A stretch of DNA of 64,000 bases from Vibrio sinaloensis (GTDB lineage Bacteria > Pseudomonadota > Gammaproteobacteria > Enterobacterales > Vibrionaceae): the NCBI RefSeq assembly GCF_000808535.1, contig NZ_JWLV01000001.1, positions 186,001 through 250,000 of the forward strand, given 5' to 3'. A program made the position numbers and the translations under genes. The notes under the pieces are model-generated. The model was not told the DNA's origin. It did no database searches and saw only the letters and a program-made list of their open reading frames with translations. Numbering within the stretch: the first letter of the stretch is position 1; every line of letters starts with the position of its first letter. Positions 43,286 through 51,993 of the stretch are shown here, in pieces.

Positions 43286-45037
43286 TTAGCAACCTTTATG
43301 CCATGCATTGTGCTTGGTAGCAGACTTGGTGCGATTTATCGTTTCGGGATGTTCAGTTAGCAAAGCAATAAAACAATCTGCCATAGAACGATCCGTGACT
43401 ATTCCCTCGCCTTTCATGTTTTGAATGGCCTCGTAGCCTTCTTTCCCTTTCATGGTATACGCTGACGACGTGCCTCGGTAATAGCGTTCTTTTTCAACCG
43501 CTTGCCATCCATTTATCGCCGAATAAATCGCCAAATTGTGGATGCGCTGGCCAATCGGCGCCAACGAGTCGTAGTCATAACTCAAGTTATATGTGTACGG
43601 GTATGAGCCATCACCCGTTCCTTCTACCCCATTGTTCAATGCATTGTTGATCGCCCCTTCTAAAGTGGCGGCAATGTCTTTCCCTTTGAGCTCGTAAACA
43701 CCAATGGGTACGGCAAAGGGCAACAGTTTACCCGCGATGTCTGCCACAGAAATATCACCAGGATTAAGCGATGTACGCACTCCGCCCGCGTTATGAATGG
43801 CGAATTCCACGTCATAGCCCATTTCATTCATGGTGTAGGCAAAAGATTCCGCTACCAACGGTGCTAGCTCACTCGCTCCGGTGTCGTCAGGTACGCGTAC
43901 ATGACGAAGCGCATGTTTGGCGCACGCGATATAGTCACTTTGCAGTTTTCGTACTTGCTTGGTGTATCGCTGCAACAAAATCTCCTGCGTATGTGGGTCT
44001 TTCTTACAAACGTGCACATTTGGGTGCTGATCAACGTAGCGTCGTGCGATCGCGTAACAATCATCGTCACGTGCTTCGCTCATACTCGCGTCAATAAAGA
44101 GTCTTCGACCAAGCAGCAGTTCATTCTTACCGCTGAAATGAGTCACGTGACCACTCTCGTCAAACTCGATGTCACAGTGGCCCATACTTAATGCGTGATA
44201 GCCAGCTTGTACAACACGTGTTCCGTTAATCTCAATGCCGTACGGGTCATCTTTTTTCAAACCGAGTCCAGAAAAATCCCCTTGTAATCGGTGGCTATGA
44301 CCGCCAACGATGAGGCTAATTCCATCAACGGTACTCGCCATATCCAAATCCGCTTCGTAACCCATATGGCTAAGTAGGATAATTTTATTGATCCCCGACT
44401 TTTGTATTTGAGCGACCGTCTCAATAGCCGTTTTTCGAGCACTAACGAAAGGTGTGTCGGCGTCTGGGTTTGAGATGTCTGCCATTTTATCTAGTGCAAG
44501 TGAAAAAATGGCAATAGGTTCGTCTTGTGCATGCTTGACGATCCACCTTGCTGCTTGAACGCTTGGATCATACGAAAACACCTTGGCGTTCTCACTGAGT
44601 CTAAGTTTCTTCGCTGAATCCTCGTTGGACAAATCCCAATTACCGGCCAACAAAGGAAAAGTGATTTTTTGGGCAAACTGGGCAACGGGAAGGTTTCCCA
44701 TATCCAGCTCATGGTTGCCTAACGCCATCGCATCGATGTTCAGCGCGTTTAACATGGTTGCGTTAGCTTCGCCTTTAAACAAAGAAAAATAGAGCGTACC
44801 TTGGAAGCAATCACCCGCATGAAGAAAGATAAACTGCTGATCATTCTCTTTCGCGAGTTGCTCGAGCTGTTGCTTCCTCGTTGCGATGCGAGCAAATCCA
44901 CCCGCACTGACGTAGGGCTCAAGTTCTTGGCCTTCGACATGCAGGTTAAGCTGTAATGAAGTTGGTTCAAAATAGGAGTGCGTATCGTTGATGTGTGCCA
45001 GCTTGATTCTCGCCGGCTTATTGTTTTTATCTGTCAT
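43286..45037 (-). CDS. 5'-nucleotidase / metallophosphatase without signal peptide
   Basis: A 583-residue UshA-type enzyme. The N-terminal metallophosphatase domain has motifs KLAHINDTHSYFEP, FLHAGDCFQGTLYFS and MALGNHELDMGN plus a late LIVGGHSHR, all metal-binding residues intact. The C-terminal 5_nucleotid_C domain spans about residues 345-540 (FAIHNAGGVRTSLNPGDISV). Unlike UshA it starts MTDKNNKPARIK with no signal peptide, so a cytoplasmic enzyme hydrolysing nucleotides or similar phosphoesters is predicted. No export signal exists upstream in frame. Confidence 0.85.
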   Translation of the reverse strand: MTDKNNKPARIKLAHINDTHSYFEPTSLQLNLHVEGQELEPYVSAGGFARIATRKQQLEQLAKENDQQFIFLHAGDCFQGTLYFSLFKGEANATMLNALNIDAMALGNHELDMGNLPVAQFAQKITFPLLAGNWDLSNEDSAKKLRLSENAKVFSYDPSVQAARWIVKHAQDEPIAIFSLALDKMADISNPDADTPFVSARKTAIETVAQIQKSGINKIILLSHMGYEADLDMASTVDGISLIVGGHSHRLQGDFSGLGLKKDDPYGIEINGTRVVQAGYHALSMGHCDIEFDESGHVTHFSGKNELLLGRRLFIDASMSEARDDDCYAIARRYVDQHPNVHVCKKDPHTQEILLQRYTKQVRKLQSDYIACAKHALRHVRVPDDTGASELAPLVAESFAYTMNEMGYDVEFAIHNAGGVRTSLNPGDISVADIAGKLLPFAVPIGVYELKGKDIAATLEGAINNALNNGVEGTGDGSYPYTYNLSYDYDSLAPIGQRIHNLAIYSAINGWQAVEKERYYRGTSSAYTMKGKEGYEAIQNMKGEGIVTDRSMADCFIALLTEHPETINRTKSATKHNAWHKGC

Positions 45038-45268
45038 ATGTTCATTCTCTCTTTTCAGCTACATCCTAACGCATCCCATGTGACAAATTCATTAACTTTC
45101 ACATTTTTATTGAAAACACCATTTCTGATACATCATTTATTATGAACTTCATCAAGGCGCTAACCTTATGAATTACCGGTCATTAATCCAAGAGTGTGAG
45201 CTAACCTTCTGCTTATTCGGCATTTTTCTATTATGCTTAATGAGAAATAGCTCATACGGAGTCACTAT

Positions 45269-46897
45269 ATGCAGCTAGAACGAATTGAAATTTCTGGCTT
45301 TCGTGGAATCAAGAGGCTCTCTATCGCCTTTGATGAACTCACCACATTAATCGGCGAAAATACTTGGGGTAAATCGTCCCTGTTAGATGCCCTGTCCGTC
45401 GCCCTGCCTTCTGAGGGCATTCCCTATCAATTTGAGATGACCGATTTCCACGTCGACTATTCGATTGCTCATCCTCAAAGCCAACACCTACAAATTGTGT
45501 TGAGTTTGGTGTCCACCGATAAACATGAGGTGAAGTCAGGTCGTTATAGAAAGTTAAAGCCCGTTTGGATCAAAGACGATCAAGGGAAAAATCGAATCAT
45601 TTATCGGTTGAGTGCAAGTCGTGACGGCTACGAGATCAATACGCGCTATGCGTTTCTTGACGAGCAAGGCAACCCAAAGCAGTTGCACCACTCGGAAAAA
45701 CTCGCGCAAGAACTGATGACACTTCACCCTGTTATTCGCCTTAAAGATTCTCGACGTTTTGAACGCCCTATTGGCTCAAATGGCGACAACAATGTTCGTA
45801 TCGAAAAGCGCATCAACAATACTTGCCGACGCCTAATGGCGATACCTGGCCACGTGAATAAAGGCGAAATGAAAAGTAGCCTTAACTCAATGGGTATTTT
45901 GGTCGACCATTACTTCTCGTTCAAATCGAACACCAGAAAAAACCTTCGTAAGCAGCGAGATGGGATCTTCTTCAACAGCACAACGAGCAATAAGCGTTTA
46001 TCGCAAGTGGTTGAAGAAAACGACAAACAAACTCGGCTACTTTTTATGGGCTTGCTCAATGCCTACCTGCAAGCTAAAGGACCAAATCAGTTGCGCCGAT
46101 GTGCGCGACCACTGTTGATCATTGAAGATCCTGAAGGTCGCCTTCATCCTACCCACCTCGCTCGCGCATGGGGATTGCTTCAACTGCTGCCAATGCAAAA
46201 AATTCTGACTACAAACAGTGGCGAACTTCTTGGTCAAGTGCCGCTTCACTCTATACGTCGACTTGTTCGCCAATCAGACAAAACGATCACCACGTCACTG
46301 CCGGATCACGGGTTAAGTCGTGATGAGCTTCGTCGAATTGGCTTTCATATCCGTTTCCATCGTTCTGGCGCCTTATTTGCGCGTTGTTGGCTGTTAGTAG
46401 AGGGAGAAACAGAAGTTTGGCTGTTTAACGAGCTTGCCAATCAGTGTGGTTATAACCTTGCCGCGGAAGGAGTTCAGATTATCGAGTTTGCCCAATCGGG
46501 ATTGAAGTCATTGCTTAAAGTAGCGAAGGCTTTCGGTATTGACTGGCATGTTGTCACCGACGGTGATGCTGCAGGGAAAAAATACTCCACAGCGGTACGA
46601 GCTCTACTGGGTAATGATCAAGAGCGTCATCGTCTGACAGAACTGCCTGATAGAGACATTGAACATTTTCTCTACAACAATGGCTTTGAGACCTTCTTCA
46701 AACAGATGGTACATATCCCTGCGGATCACCCTATTCCCGCCAAAAAAGTGGTCACCAAGGTACTAAAAAAATACGCAAAACCTGACTTAGCACTGGCGAT
46801 AGTGAGCCACTGTGAAGAGTTAGGGAATGAGTGCATTCCACTACTGCTTCGCTGGACGTTAAAACGTGTGGTCACCATGGCCAACGGCAACACATAA
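45269..46897 (+). CDS. ybjD: YbjD-type OLD-family ATPase/nuclease (DUF2813)
   Basis: A 542-residue protein, the usual YbjD length. The N-terminal ABC-type ATPase begins MQLERIEISGFRGIKRLSIA and has Walker A IGENTWGKSSLL; Walker B lies at LLIIEDPEGRLHPTH, which includes the OLD D-loop region. The C-terminal TOPRIM domain has CWLLVEGETEVWLFNELA (Glu) and HVVTDGDAAGKKYS (DxD) as metal ligands. OLD proteins are nucleases sometimes tied to phage defence, but YbjD is chromosomal and conserved, and no GajB-like helicase is adjacent. Confidence 0.88.
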   Translation: MQLERIEISGFRGIKRLSIAFDELTTLIGENTWGKSSLLDALSVALPSEGIPYQFEMTDFHVDYSIAHPQSQHLQIVLSLVSTDKHEVKSGRYRKLKPVWIKDDQGKNRIIYRLSASRDGYEINTRYAFLDEQGNPKQLHHSEKLAQELMTLHPVIRLKDSRRFERPIGSNGDNNVRIEKRINNTCRRLMAIPGHVNKGEMKSSLNSMGILVDHYFSFKSNTRKNLRKQRDGIFFNSTTSNKRLSQVVEENDKQTRLLFMGLLNAYLQAKGPNQLRRCARPLLIIEDPEGRLHPTHLARAWGLLQLLPMQKILTTNSGELLGQVPLHSIRRLVRQSDKTITTSLPDHGLSRDELRRIGFHIRFHRSGALFARCWLLVEGETEVWLFNELANQCGYNLAAEGVQIIEFAQSGLKSLLKVAKAFGIDWHVVTDGDAAGKKYSTAVRALLGNDQERHRLTELPDRDIEHFLYNNGFETFFKQMVHIPADHPIPAKKVVTKVLKKYAKPDLALAIVSHCEELGNECIPLLLRWTLKRVVTMANGNT

Positions 46898-46930
46898 AAA
46901 AGCGGCATTGATGATTAACATCAATGCCGC
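46896..46930. terminator. Terminator between ybjD and DUF1097 genes
   Basis: A twelve-base stem GCGGCATTGATG / CATCAATGCCGC with loop ATTAA. Six A residues on the 5' side give a T run on the minus strand, so it best serves the DUF1097 gene. Confidence 0.85.
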
Positions 46931-46996
46931 GTATCGAATCAGATACAAATCAATCGGGGGTTGACCAAATCCATCAGGCAGAATTTGATCACACAA

Positions 46997-47482
46997 TTAA
47001 GCTCTAGGCGCAAGCTCAGCACTTGATTGCGTTTGGTGAGCCTTTTGATGTAGCCATAAACCACTCGCTTTCATCAAATAACCGAAAATGCCACCCAAAA
47101 TGAGCGAAGGGATAACCAGTTTCCAGTCACCTGAAGCGGCGAAAGTTGCACAACAGCCAATGAACGTACCAGGAATGTAGGTAAGTAAGCTTTGCGTCGC
47201 CTGCATGCACATTAAAAATGCGACAACAGCAGTGATGACGTAACCCAAAATTTCCAACGACGCATATTGTGAAGCATGGATAATGACCATTGCCCAAAAT
47301 ACACCGGTCATGTTGGTTAGCAAACTTTGTATTAACCCCTTAAACCCACTGGTAGGTGAAGCAAAATAACTGGTACACCCTAAAAATCCGGCCCAAGAAA
47401 GAAGTCCAAGTGAAATGGCAAGCCATCCCCATAAGCCAGATAGAATACCCGTTGTTAATGCAATCGCGACTAGTGTGCTCAT
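46997..47482 (-). CDS. DUF1097-family membrane protein
   Basis: A 161-residue inner-membrane protein with five predicted helices (for example ALTTGILSGLWGWLAISLGL, YVITAVVAFLMCMQATQSLL, GIFGYLMKASGLWLHQ). It matches the DUF1097 family that includes E. coli YcdZ. Transport substrate unknown. It lies downstream of the LysR gene in the same direction, 172 bases away. Confidence 0.8.
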   Translation of the reverse strand: MSTLVAIALTTGILSGLWGWLAISLGLLSWAGFLGCTSYFASPTSGFKGLIQSLLTNMTGVFWAMVIIHASQYASLEILGYVITAVVAFLMCMQATQSLLTYIPGTFIGCCATFAASGDWKLVIPSLILGGIFGYLMKASGLWLHQKAHQTQSSAELAPRA

Positions 47483-47654
47483 AACGCCTCGTTACGTGTG
47501 CTCAGACACATCAAAAGTACAAGTACGCATATTAAGAAGAATTGATAGCAATGAGTAATACTTAGATCACACTATTTAGGTAACAAATATCATATTTACC
47601 AAGAATTACGTGATGCAATCGATATTTCAACAGATATCGGTAATACCAAATTTA

Positions 47655-48560
47655 TTATAAAACGCTAGGTTTTCCCTTCATCATCCTCAACCCTTCGCGC
47701 TTAATACATTCAACCAACGGGTTTTCAACCATGTCTGCACGCCATACGAACGAAAGCGTACGCTCCATATTGAGTTCAGGCACGTTCAGCGCAACCAGTT
47801 GACCGCTGTCAATATGCCTTTCAACATCGAGGTAAGGTAAGCAGGTAAGATATTGACCATGCTCGACCATGCTGCGCAGTACGGGTACATGTTCGTATTC
47901 ACGCCAGACATCCAAATCTTCAATCAAATGGTGAATGGAGCTATCAAAAATCATGCGAGTGCCACTTCCGTGCTCTCGAAGTACCCATTTGGCTTGCTCT
48001 AACTGTGCCAAACTGACCTTTTCTTGCAGCGCGAAGGGGTGATGAGCCGCCGCCACAACGGTTAAGTGATCTCGACACCACACTTCTTGATGCAGTCGAT
48101 TGTCGTCACAGCGCCCTTCTATAATGCCTAGGTCATATTTGTAGTCGATAACCCCTTGGATCACGCTGTCGGTACTTTTGACCTTTAAGGAAATTCTCAT
48201 CTCAGGAAACGAGTTATCAATAATACTGATAAGGTCTGGGACTAAGTGTTCGGCGGGCGTTTGGCTGGCACCAAGTTTGAGGTGACCACTGAGCAAATGC
48301 TGCTCATAAAAGCCCATTTCTATTTGCTGCGCATCTTGGAGAAGGCGCTTTGCCTTTGGACGTAACCACATTCCCCAGTGGGTCAGCGCCATCTGTTTTC
48401 CTTGACGCTCGAACAGCGGTCTGCCCAACATTTTCTCGAGTTGCGATAACGACATGCTTGTCGCCGATTGCGTCAGCGAGAGTTTGTCAGCCGCTAAGCT
48501 CACACTCCCCGTATCTGCAACGGCATCAAAGACAGCAAGTTGTTTTAATGAGTAACGCAT
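47655..48560 (-). CDS. LysR-family regulator (YeiE-like)
   Basis: The start is set at ATG 48560 (MRYSLKQLAVFDAVADTGSV) with ATAGGAGTCCT upstream; a longer frame begins with an unlikely basic leader. About 301 residues: an N-terminal winged HTH (LAADKLSLTQSATSMSLSQL) and a C-terminal LysR_substrate domain (LKLGASQTPAEHLVPDLISI). Its close resemblance to YeiE-type regulators is by eye. It is divergent from focA, which makes that gene a plausible target. Confidence 0.85.
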   Translation of the reverse strand: MRYSLKQLAVFDAVADTGSVSLAADKLSLTQSATSMSLSQLEKMLGRPLFERQGKQMALTHWGMWLRPKAKRLLQDAQQIEMGFYEQHLLSGHLKLGASQTPAEHLVPDLISIIDNSFPEMRISLKVKSTDSVIQGVIDYKYDLGIIEGRCDDNRLHQEVWCRDHLTVVAAAHHPFALQEKVSLAQLEQAKWVLREHGSGTRMIFDSSIHHLIEDLDVWREYEHVPVLRSMVEHGQYLTCLPYLDVERHIDSGQLVALNVPELNMERTLSFVWRADMVENPLVECIKREGLRMMKGKPSVL

Positions 48561-48778
48561 AGGACTCCTATCCCTGTTCTTATAATCTCTTTTACCTAGC
48601 TTCAGCACGTATTTGAAAACACTGACAAATACGCATTGGGTTTCATTTTACGCCCTCTCCAATCCATATCAATATTTTTGATGAGGATTTTAAAAATTAT
48701 CAATTTTACCTCTACCTACTCCAACCGTAATCTGAATTGGCAACGGCGATAAAGCCTTGTGAACATCAGGAGGTATGT

Positions 48779-48805
48779 ATGTTTTTTACCGGGGAGCGGC
48801 AATGA
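48779..48805 (+). CDS. Eight-residue leader ORF overlapping focA start
   Basis: ATG-TGA frame of nine codons (MFFTGERQ) preceded by a full AGGAGG (48768-48773) at good spacing. Its TGA shares bases with the focA ATG (ATGA), the geometry of translational coupling. The peptide has no resemblance to attenuation peptides that I know. Use of the ORF is unproven. Confidence 0.45.
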   Translation: MFFTGERQ

Positions 48806-50253
48806 CACAAGCTCAAACTAACCACCAATACTTCTCTCCCATCGAGATGATGGCGGAAGCCGAGAAGTTTGCGTTAAGCAAAGCAAAGAAAAGTAGTGGC
48901 ATGACGTTAAGCCTTGCTGTCATGGCAGGGGCGTTTATAGGACTCGCCTTTCTTTTCTATATAACCGTTACAACGGGTAGCACCGAGACGGGCTGGGGCC
49001 TAAGCCGATTAGCAGGCGGACTGGCATTTAGTATGGGTTTGATCCTCATCGTGATTTGCGGCGGTGAACTGTTTACGAGCTCTGTGCTATCGAGCATTTC
49101 ATGGGCGAACAAACAGATCAGCTTTACCAAGATGCTGAGTGTGTGGGGCAAGGTCTACGTTGGTAACTTTATTGGTGCCATGTTACTGCTCACCATCGTA
49201 TCGGCGGCAGGCTTGTACCAGATGGACCACGGCCAGTGGGGATTAAATGCACTTAATATCGCGCAACACAAACTGCACCACACGACAGTCCAAGCCTTTG
49301 CATTAGGCGTACTGTGTAACTTGCTGGTCTGCTTAGCTATATGGCTCACGTTCAGTAGCGCAAACGCGATGACCAAGGCAGCCATGACCATTATGCCCGT
49401 CGCTATGTTTGTCTCCAGTGGCTTTGAACACTGCGTCGCAAACATGTTTATGGTCCCGCTAGGTATCGTGATTCAAAACTTTGCGCCCGAGGCATTCTGG
49501 ACTCAAATCGGCGCGACCCCCGCTCAATATGCGGACTTAAATATCTATCAATTTGTCACAGCGAACCTTATTCCCGTGACACTTGGCAACATCGTTGGTG
49601 GTGCTGTACTGGTTGGGCTTGCCAACTGGTGTATCTACCGCCGACCACAACTAAAAGCAGCGCAAGTCGCTTCAATTACTAAAACCACTAACATTACGTC
49701 AGTTAAGGAAACCACTATGAACACAACTATCCTTGTAAAAGATATCATGAACCCTGCTCCAATTACTTTGGGCGCAGAAATGACCACACCTGCTGCAATC
49801 GACACATTATTAGATAACCATTTGATCAGCGCGCCGGTTGTTGATATCGAAGGACGCTTGGTTGGTTTCTTCTCAGCGCATGATGTGATGGTTGATTTGT
49901 GGTGCCAAGACTACATTCCTACTCAAGGACAAAAAGTTGTCGATCTGATGTCTCGTGATGTGGTGGCAATTGATGCGAAAGATAAACTGGTCGATGTCGC
50001 TGAATACCTATGTGTTGATAAAGAGCAGCTTTACCCAACCACCAGCATGGGCATCGCGACACAATTCACCACGCTATCTCTTGAAGAGCGCGCAAAGAGC
50101 ATGAAAGTAAGCAAACCGCATGTACTTCCTGTGATTGAGAATGGTCAGTTTGTTGGAGTGGTCACCCGTGAAAACGTACTCTCTTCACTACGTAACGTTT
50201 ACGGTGACCGCGTAACGTTGGTCGACACAGAACGCGAATTAGAAAGTGCATAA
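48802..50253 (+). CDS. focA: FocA-type formate/nitrite transporter fused to a CBS-domain pair
   Basis: The start is set at ATG 48802 (MTQAQTNHQYFSPIEMMAEA) with GGGGAGCGGC upstream. Residues ~1-285 are a formate/nitrite transporter with six helices and the FNT motifs CGGELFTSS, KVYVGNFIGA and TLGNIVGGAVLVG. After a Thr-rich linker, residues ~310-480 contain two CBS domains (VKDIMNPAPITLGAEMTTPA; VDLMSRDVVAIDAKDKLVDV) ending DRVTLVDTERE. CBS pairs often bind adenine nucleotides, so gating by energy status is plausible. The junction carries an apparent internal ribosome binding site and ATG. Confidence 0.88.
   Translation: MTQAQTNHQYFSPIEMMAEAEKFALSKAKKSSGMTLSLAVMAGAFIGLAFLFYITVTTGSTETGWGLSRLAGGLAFSMGLILIVICGGELFTSSVLSSISWANKQISFTKMLSVWGKVYVGNFIGAMLLLTIVSAAGLYQMDHGQWGLNALNIAQHKLHHTTVQAFALGVLCNLLVCLAIWLTFSSANAMTKAAMTIMPVAMFVSSGFEHCVANMFMVPLGIVIQNFAPEAFWTQIGATPAQYADLNIYQFVTANLIPVTLGNIVGGAVLVGLANWCIYRRPQLKAAQVASITKTTNITSVKETTMNTTILVKDIMNPAPITLGAEMTTPAAIDTLLDNHLISAPVVDIEGRLVGFFSAHDVMVDLWCQDYIPTQGQKVVDLMSRDVVAIDAKDKLVDVAEYLCVDKEQLYPTTSMGIATQFTTLSLEERAKSMKVSKPHVLPVIENGQFVGVVTRENVLSSLRNVYGDRVTLVDTERELESA
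49704..49718 (+). promoter_or_regulatory. Internal ribosome binding site and ATG at the FocA-CBS junction
   Basis: TAAGGAA followed by six bases and ATG (49716), in frame with the CBS half (MNTTILVKDIMNP). It would yield a free ~178-residue CBS protein, and looks like a retained start from a once separate gene. Confidence 0.5.
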
Positions 50254-50314
50254 CGAATAGAAAAACAACGTCAAAAACGCTAGGAAATTTGGTCGGGAAA
50301 TAAGTCGCTTGACC

Positions 50315-50350
50315 AAAAAAGCCCTCAACCACTTAGGTTGAGGGCTTTCT
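50315..50350. terminator. Bidirectional terminator between focA and yceI-like genes
   Basis: The stem AAGCCCTCAACC / GGTTGAGGGCTT (12 bases) with A-rich and T-rich flanks. Confidence 0.9.
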
Positions 50351-50373
50351 TTGTTTTTTGGAGGTAAGTGGAA

Positions 50374-50943
50374 TTACTTCTGAATACCTTCTACATGCAG
50401 TTCCATATCAACGTAGCTTGAAGTGCCCATTACTGCGATGTTGAAATCAGCCAACTCTAGACGCGTTGTGCCGTAGAAACCTGCACGTTGACCACCCCAT
50501 GGGTCTTGACCTGCACCGATAAACTCCGCATCGATGGTAATTGGCTTAGTTACACCGTGTAGGCTCAGATCACCTGTTACTTCTAAGTTACCGTCGCCTT
50601 TGTCAACCACGCTCGTGCTCTTAAACGTAGCGGTTGAAAACTTCGATGCATCAATGAAATCTGAACTGCGAATGTGCTTGTCACGCTCTGCGTGGTTTGA
50701 ATCCAAACTGCGAGTGTCAACGTTTACTGTCACCTTCGATGCCGCAACATTCGCTGGGTCATAAGAGAATTCACCATCAAATTTATTAAAACGACCTTTG
50801 ATGAAACTATAACCAAGGTGACTCACTTTGAAGTTTACTGACGCGTGCGCGCCCTTTGTATCAATAACGTAGTCCGCTGCGCTTGCACCAAAAGGCAGTG
50901 CCATCACCATAGCCAGTCCTGTAGCAAATAACGTTTTTTTCAT
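50374..50943 (-). CDS. YceI-family periplasmic lipid-binding protein
   Basis: A 189-residue protein with signal peptide (MKKTLFATGLAMVMALPFGASA) and a lipocalin-like YceI domain: YVIDTKGAHASVNFKVSHLG, FKSTSVVDKGDGNLEVTGDL and a final SYVDMELHVEGIQK. YceI proteins bind isoprenoids such as octaprenyl chains in the periplasm. Its ATG overlaps the cytochrome b561 stop by 4 bases; this pair is a known arrangement. Confidence 0.92.
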   Translation of the reverse strand: MKKTLFATGLAMVMALPFGASAADYVIDTKGAHASVNFKVSHLGYSFIKGRFNKFDGEFSYDPANVAASKVTVNVDTRSLDSNHAERDKHIRSSDFIDASKFSTATFKSTSVVDKGDGNLEVTGDLSLHGVTKPITIDAEFIGAGQDPWGGQRAGFYGTTRLELADFNIAVMGTSSYVDMELHVEGIQK

Positions 50944-51479
50944 TTTGAAGCTCCTATCATTTTGCGTAGCGTGTTGTCTTTGTTAATAAAGTGGTGTTTC
51001 AATGCAGCAAGGGCGTGGGCCGCAGCCATTATTATCAGAGCCCATGCTGCGTAAAAGTGGATAAGGCCTGCGGTGTCTGCTTGGTTTTCAAACAACGCTC
51101 CCGCACCAGGCACAGTAAACCATGTAAACACATCAATACCGCGACCATCCTCTGTCGAGATTAAGTAACCGGAAACAAACAACAGTAGTAGAGTTGCGTA
51201 CATTGCGAGGTGAACAATCTTCGCTCCCGCTTTTTCAATCGCACTGCCTTCTACTTTTGGTGACGGCGTAACATGTTTCCAAACCAAACGGAATAGAGTT
51301 AATGCGGCGAGTAAAATGCCAATCGATTTATGCCAGTGTGGTGCTGTCCGATACCATTCGCTGTAGTAGGACAAATCAACCATCCACAGCCCAACAGCAA
51401 ACATACCAATCACGACCAGAGCAGATGACCAGTGCACAGCACGAGCAACCACATTATAGTTTTTGACTTCCGACTTCAT
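50940..51479 (-). CDS. Cytochrome b561 (YodB/CybB family)
   Basis: The start is set at ATG 51479 (MKSEVKNYNVVARAVHWSSA) with TTGGAAACTGTA upstream. About 179 residues with four transmembrane helices and heme-ligand histidines in ARAVHWSSALVV, PHWHKSIGILLAAL, AKIVHLAMYATLLLLF and HALAALKHHFI. It transfers electrons between quinol and unknown periplasmic partners; YceI proteins may supply an isoprenoid cofactor. Stop codon overlaps the YceI start. Confidence 0.92.
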   Translation of the reverse strand: MKSEVKNYNVVARAVHWSSALVVIGMFAVGLWMVDLSYYSEWYRTAPHWHKSIGILLAALTLFRLVWKHVTPSPKVEGSAIEKAGAKIVHLAMYATLLLLFVSGYLISTEDGRGIDVFTWFTVPGAGALFENQADTAGLIHFYAAWALIIMAAAHALAALKHHFINKDNTLRKMIGASK

Positions 51480-51641
51480 TACAGTTTCCAAGTTAAATGA
51501 ATCTCTTTATCACATGAGAATAGTTATCTCCCCTTGTGTGTAACAGATTATTTACCATTATTTACACTGGGGAAATCTCTTACCCTTGATGATCTCGTTC
51601 GAAAAATTTGATGGAACGAATTGCGTGATAGAAAAGGCACC

Positions 51642-51890
51642 TCAATATTGGCTAATCTGTTCTATCTCATAAAGCTCATCAGCAATATCCAGCATCTTTT
51701 TCTCCATAATCGCCTGTGCATCTTTTACTCCTTGGTTGTAAAAAGTAGCACCAAACTTATCAGAGATAAAATCCAGCAAAAAATCGGCATCAAACTGGCC
51801 AATTTCGACATCAAGCTCTTGTTCGAGATAGTCCTGAAGGTCTTTAGCCATCGCTTGTTTTTGTTGTGACGTAAATTCAATCTTAGACAT
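51642..51890 (-). CDS. DUF2164-family protein
   Basis: An 82-residue acidic, helical cytoplasmic protein. The pattern MSKIEFTSQQKQAMAKDLQD, FDADFLLDFISDKFGATFYN and a final helix QAIMEKKMLDIADELYEIEQ matches DUF2164. No function is known. A shadow ORF on the plus strand was dismissed. The gene is divergent from the gene at 51994. Confidence 0.8.
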   Translation of the reverse strand: MSKIEFTSQQKQAMAKDLQDYLEQELDVEIGQFDADFLLDFISDKFGATFYNQGVKDAQAIMEKKMLDIADELYEIEQISQY

Positions 51891-51993
51891 AAACCCCTAA
51901 CTCTATGCAATTTTTTGGACAATAAGTGTAACTGAGTTTATCAACGCCATGTTACTGTAAGCTCGAAAACTGGGACCTAGGGAGAGTGTTGCC

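Noticed and set aside
45168..45278. 36-codon ORF (MNYRSLIQECELTFCLFGIF start) upstream of ybjD
   Set aside because: It overlaps the ybjD start and has a hydrophobic stretch, but the ribosome binding site is weak and poorly spaced and the composition is not convincing.
45269..46897. Phage-defence system built around the OLD-family nuclease
   Set aside because: The gene matches the conserved chromosomal YbjD type, with no GajB-like helicase, retron or other defence gene next to it.
48660..48710. FNR site upstream of focA
   Set aside because: TTGAT and ATCAA half-sites occur but not at four-base spacing; the best 14-mer matches only about 7 of 10.
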